Shown: positions 4,394 to 5,392 of the stretch, piece after piece
Layout of the letters: every line of letters starts with the position of its first letter
Numbering within the stretch: the stretch's first letter is position 1
Source: Pseudomonadota bacterium
Lineage (GTDB): Bacteria > Myxococcota > Myxococcia > Myxococcales > Anaeromyxobacteraceae
Assembly (NCBI GenBank): GCA_023419875.1
Contig: JAEZXM010000209.1
Span: 1-5,392, forward strand
DNA: 5,392 nt
Direction of reading: 5' to 3'
Notes under the pieces: model-generated
Seen by the model: only the letters and a program-made list of their open reading frames with translations
Databases searched by the model: none
What the model was told of the DNA's origin: nothing
Translations under genes and position numbers: made by a program

Positions 4394-5392
4394 ATGAGCG
4401 AGAGCACGAGGACGAACGAGGAGTACCAGCGGTCGCGGGACGTCGCCGAGGCATCGCGCGAGACCGAGTGGCAGGGTGCCGGCTTCCTCCGCGACATGTT
4501 CCTGGGGAGGCTCCGGCTGAACCTCATCCGCGACTATCCGCTCGGCGAGGCCGAGCGCCCGGAGTTCCGGCGCTGGTACGCAGAGTTCGAGACCTTCCTC
4601 GCCGAGAAGGTCGACTCGAACCTGATCGACGAGACGGGCGAGTATCCGCCCGAGGTGCTGGACGGGCTGCGCAAGCTGGGCGCCTTCGGGATGAAGGTGC
4701 CGCCCGAGTACGGGGGGCTGGGCTTCAACCAGGTCGAGTACGGGAAGGTGATGACCCTGCTCGGCAGCGTGGACGCGAACCTGACCGCGCTGCTCTCTGC
4801 GCACCAGTCGATCGGCGTTCCGCAGCCGCTCAAGCTCTTCGGCTCCGAGGCGCTCAAGAAGAAGTACCTGCCCCGCATCGCGCGCGGTGCGATCAGCGCC
4901 TTCGCGCTCACCGAGCCCAACGTGGGGTCCGACCCGGCCCGCCTCTCCACCACCGCCGAGCTGTCGCCGGACGGGACGCACTACGTCCTCGAGGGCGAGA
5001 AGCTCTGGTGCACGAACGGCACCCTCGCCGAGCTGCTCGTCGTCATGGCGAAGAACCCGAAGACCGAGGCGATCAGCGCCTTCGTGGTCGAGACCTCCTG
5101 GCCGGGCGTGGAGGTGACCCACCGCTGCCGCTTCATGGGGCTCAAGGCGCTCGCCAACGCCGTCTTCCGGTTCCACGGCGTGAAGGTCCCGATCGAGAAC
5201 CTCATCGGGAAGGAGGGGCGCGGGCTCAAGATCGCGCTCACCACGCTCAACACCGGCCGGCTCTCCCTGCCGGCGGCGGTCTCCGGCGGCGCCAAGACCG
5301 GGCTCGAGCTCTCGCGCAAGTGGGCCAGCGCCCGCGCCCAGTGGGGCCAGGAGATCGGCAAGCACGAGGCCATCGCGCACAAGCTCGCGGAC
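4394..5392 (+). CDS. acyl-CoA dehydrogenase, long form with N-terminal extension (FadE10-like), partial, 3' end outside window
   Basis: The window holds 333 codons in frame with no stop. Residues 1-50 form an extension before the usual fold, containing ETEWQGAGFLRDMFLGR, a type I recall from large FadE10-like acyl-CoA dehydrogenases. The N-terminal helical domain follows (GLRKLGAFGMKVPPEYGGLG at 91-110, SAHQSIGVPQPLKLFG at 135-150). The flavin- and substrate-contacting beta domain then begins with AFALTEPNVGSDPARL (169-184), a variant of the family signature, then GEKLWCTNG (211-219) and FMGLKAL (247-253). The start of the C-terminal helical domain (ENLIGKEGRGLKIALTTLN from 268, GRLSLPA) is also present. 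Enzymes of this family use FAD to put an alpha,beta double bond into acyl-CoA and pass electrons to ETF. The catalytic Glu of the MCAD/VLCAD type would lie past the edge, so activity and chain length cannot be judged. It is transcribed divergently from the aminopeptidase gene. The superfamily is certain; the FadE10-like subgroup rests on remembered resemblance. Confidence 0.95.
   Translation, partial: MSESTRTNEEYQRSRDVAEASRETEWQGAGFLRDMFLGRLRLNLIRDYPLGEAERPEFRRWYAEFETFLAEKVDSNLIDETGEYPPEVLDGLRKLGAFGMKVPPEYGGLGFNQVEYGKVMTLLGSVDANLTALLSAHQSIGVPQPLKLFGSEALKKKYLPRIARGAISAFALTEPNVGSDPARLSTTAELSPDGTHYVLEGEKLWCTNGTLAELLVVMAKNPKTEAISAFVVETSWPGVEVTHRCRFMGLKALANAVFRFHGVKVPIENLIGKEGRGLKIALTTLNTGRLSLPAAVSGGAKTGLELSRKWASARAQWGQEIGKHEAIAHKLAD

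Noticed and set aside
4322..5380. 352-codon minus-strand frame opposite the acyl-CoA dehydrogenase gene
   Set aside because: Low-complexity translation with no recognisable motif, while the plus strand encodes a clear acyl-CoA dehydrogenase.

Overview
This is a very GC-rich bacterial window with strong G/C preference at third codon positions. It holds a multihaem cytochrome paired with a Tat-exported iron-sulfur protein, a cytosolic M1 aminopeptidase and a long-form acyl-CoA dehydrogenase. That mix fits a metabolically versatile high-GC soil or sediment bacterium, and I lean towards Myxococcota of the Anaeromyxobacter type. The taxon is an inference from composition and gene content, not something read from a marker gene.

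Layout. Positions 1-1178 (minus strand) carry a two-gene respiratory unit. A periplasmic tetrahaem cytochrome c is followed, through an ATGA stop/start overlap, by a Tat-dependent ferredoxin of the NrfC/DmsB/PsrB kind that runs off the left edge. Positions 1179-1371 are the control region of this unit; they contain an FNR/CRP-like site and several small dyads. Positions 1372-1566 (plus strand) hold a possible 64-residue single-pass membrane protein. It converges, with 9 bases between, on the large M1 aminopeptidase gene (1576-4158, minus strand). Positions 4159-4393 are a divergent intergenic region with a 9-bp inverted repeat and a 12-bp palindrome. From 4394 to the right edge runs the first 333 codons of an acyl-CoA dehydrogenase (plus strand).

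How the genes relate. The cytochrome and ferredoxin very probably act together in electron transfer between the quinone pool and periplasmic haem carriers; a membrane NrfD-like subunit is expected further left, outside the window. The aminopeptidase (peptide turnover) and the acyl-CoA dehydrogenase (first step of fatty-acid beta-oxidation) are catabolic genes that share a divergent promoter region but have no evident pathway link with each other or with the respiratory unit.

I found no RNA gene, CRISPR array, insertion sequence or phage signature. The genes belong to recognised families. The least explained items are the small membrane ORF, a 22-bp perfect palindrome near the 3' end of the aminopeptidase gene, and the dyads in the two intergenic regions. 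I see no convincing evidence of a wholly new system.
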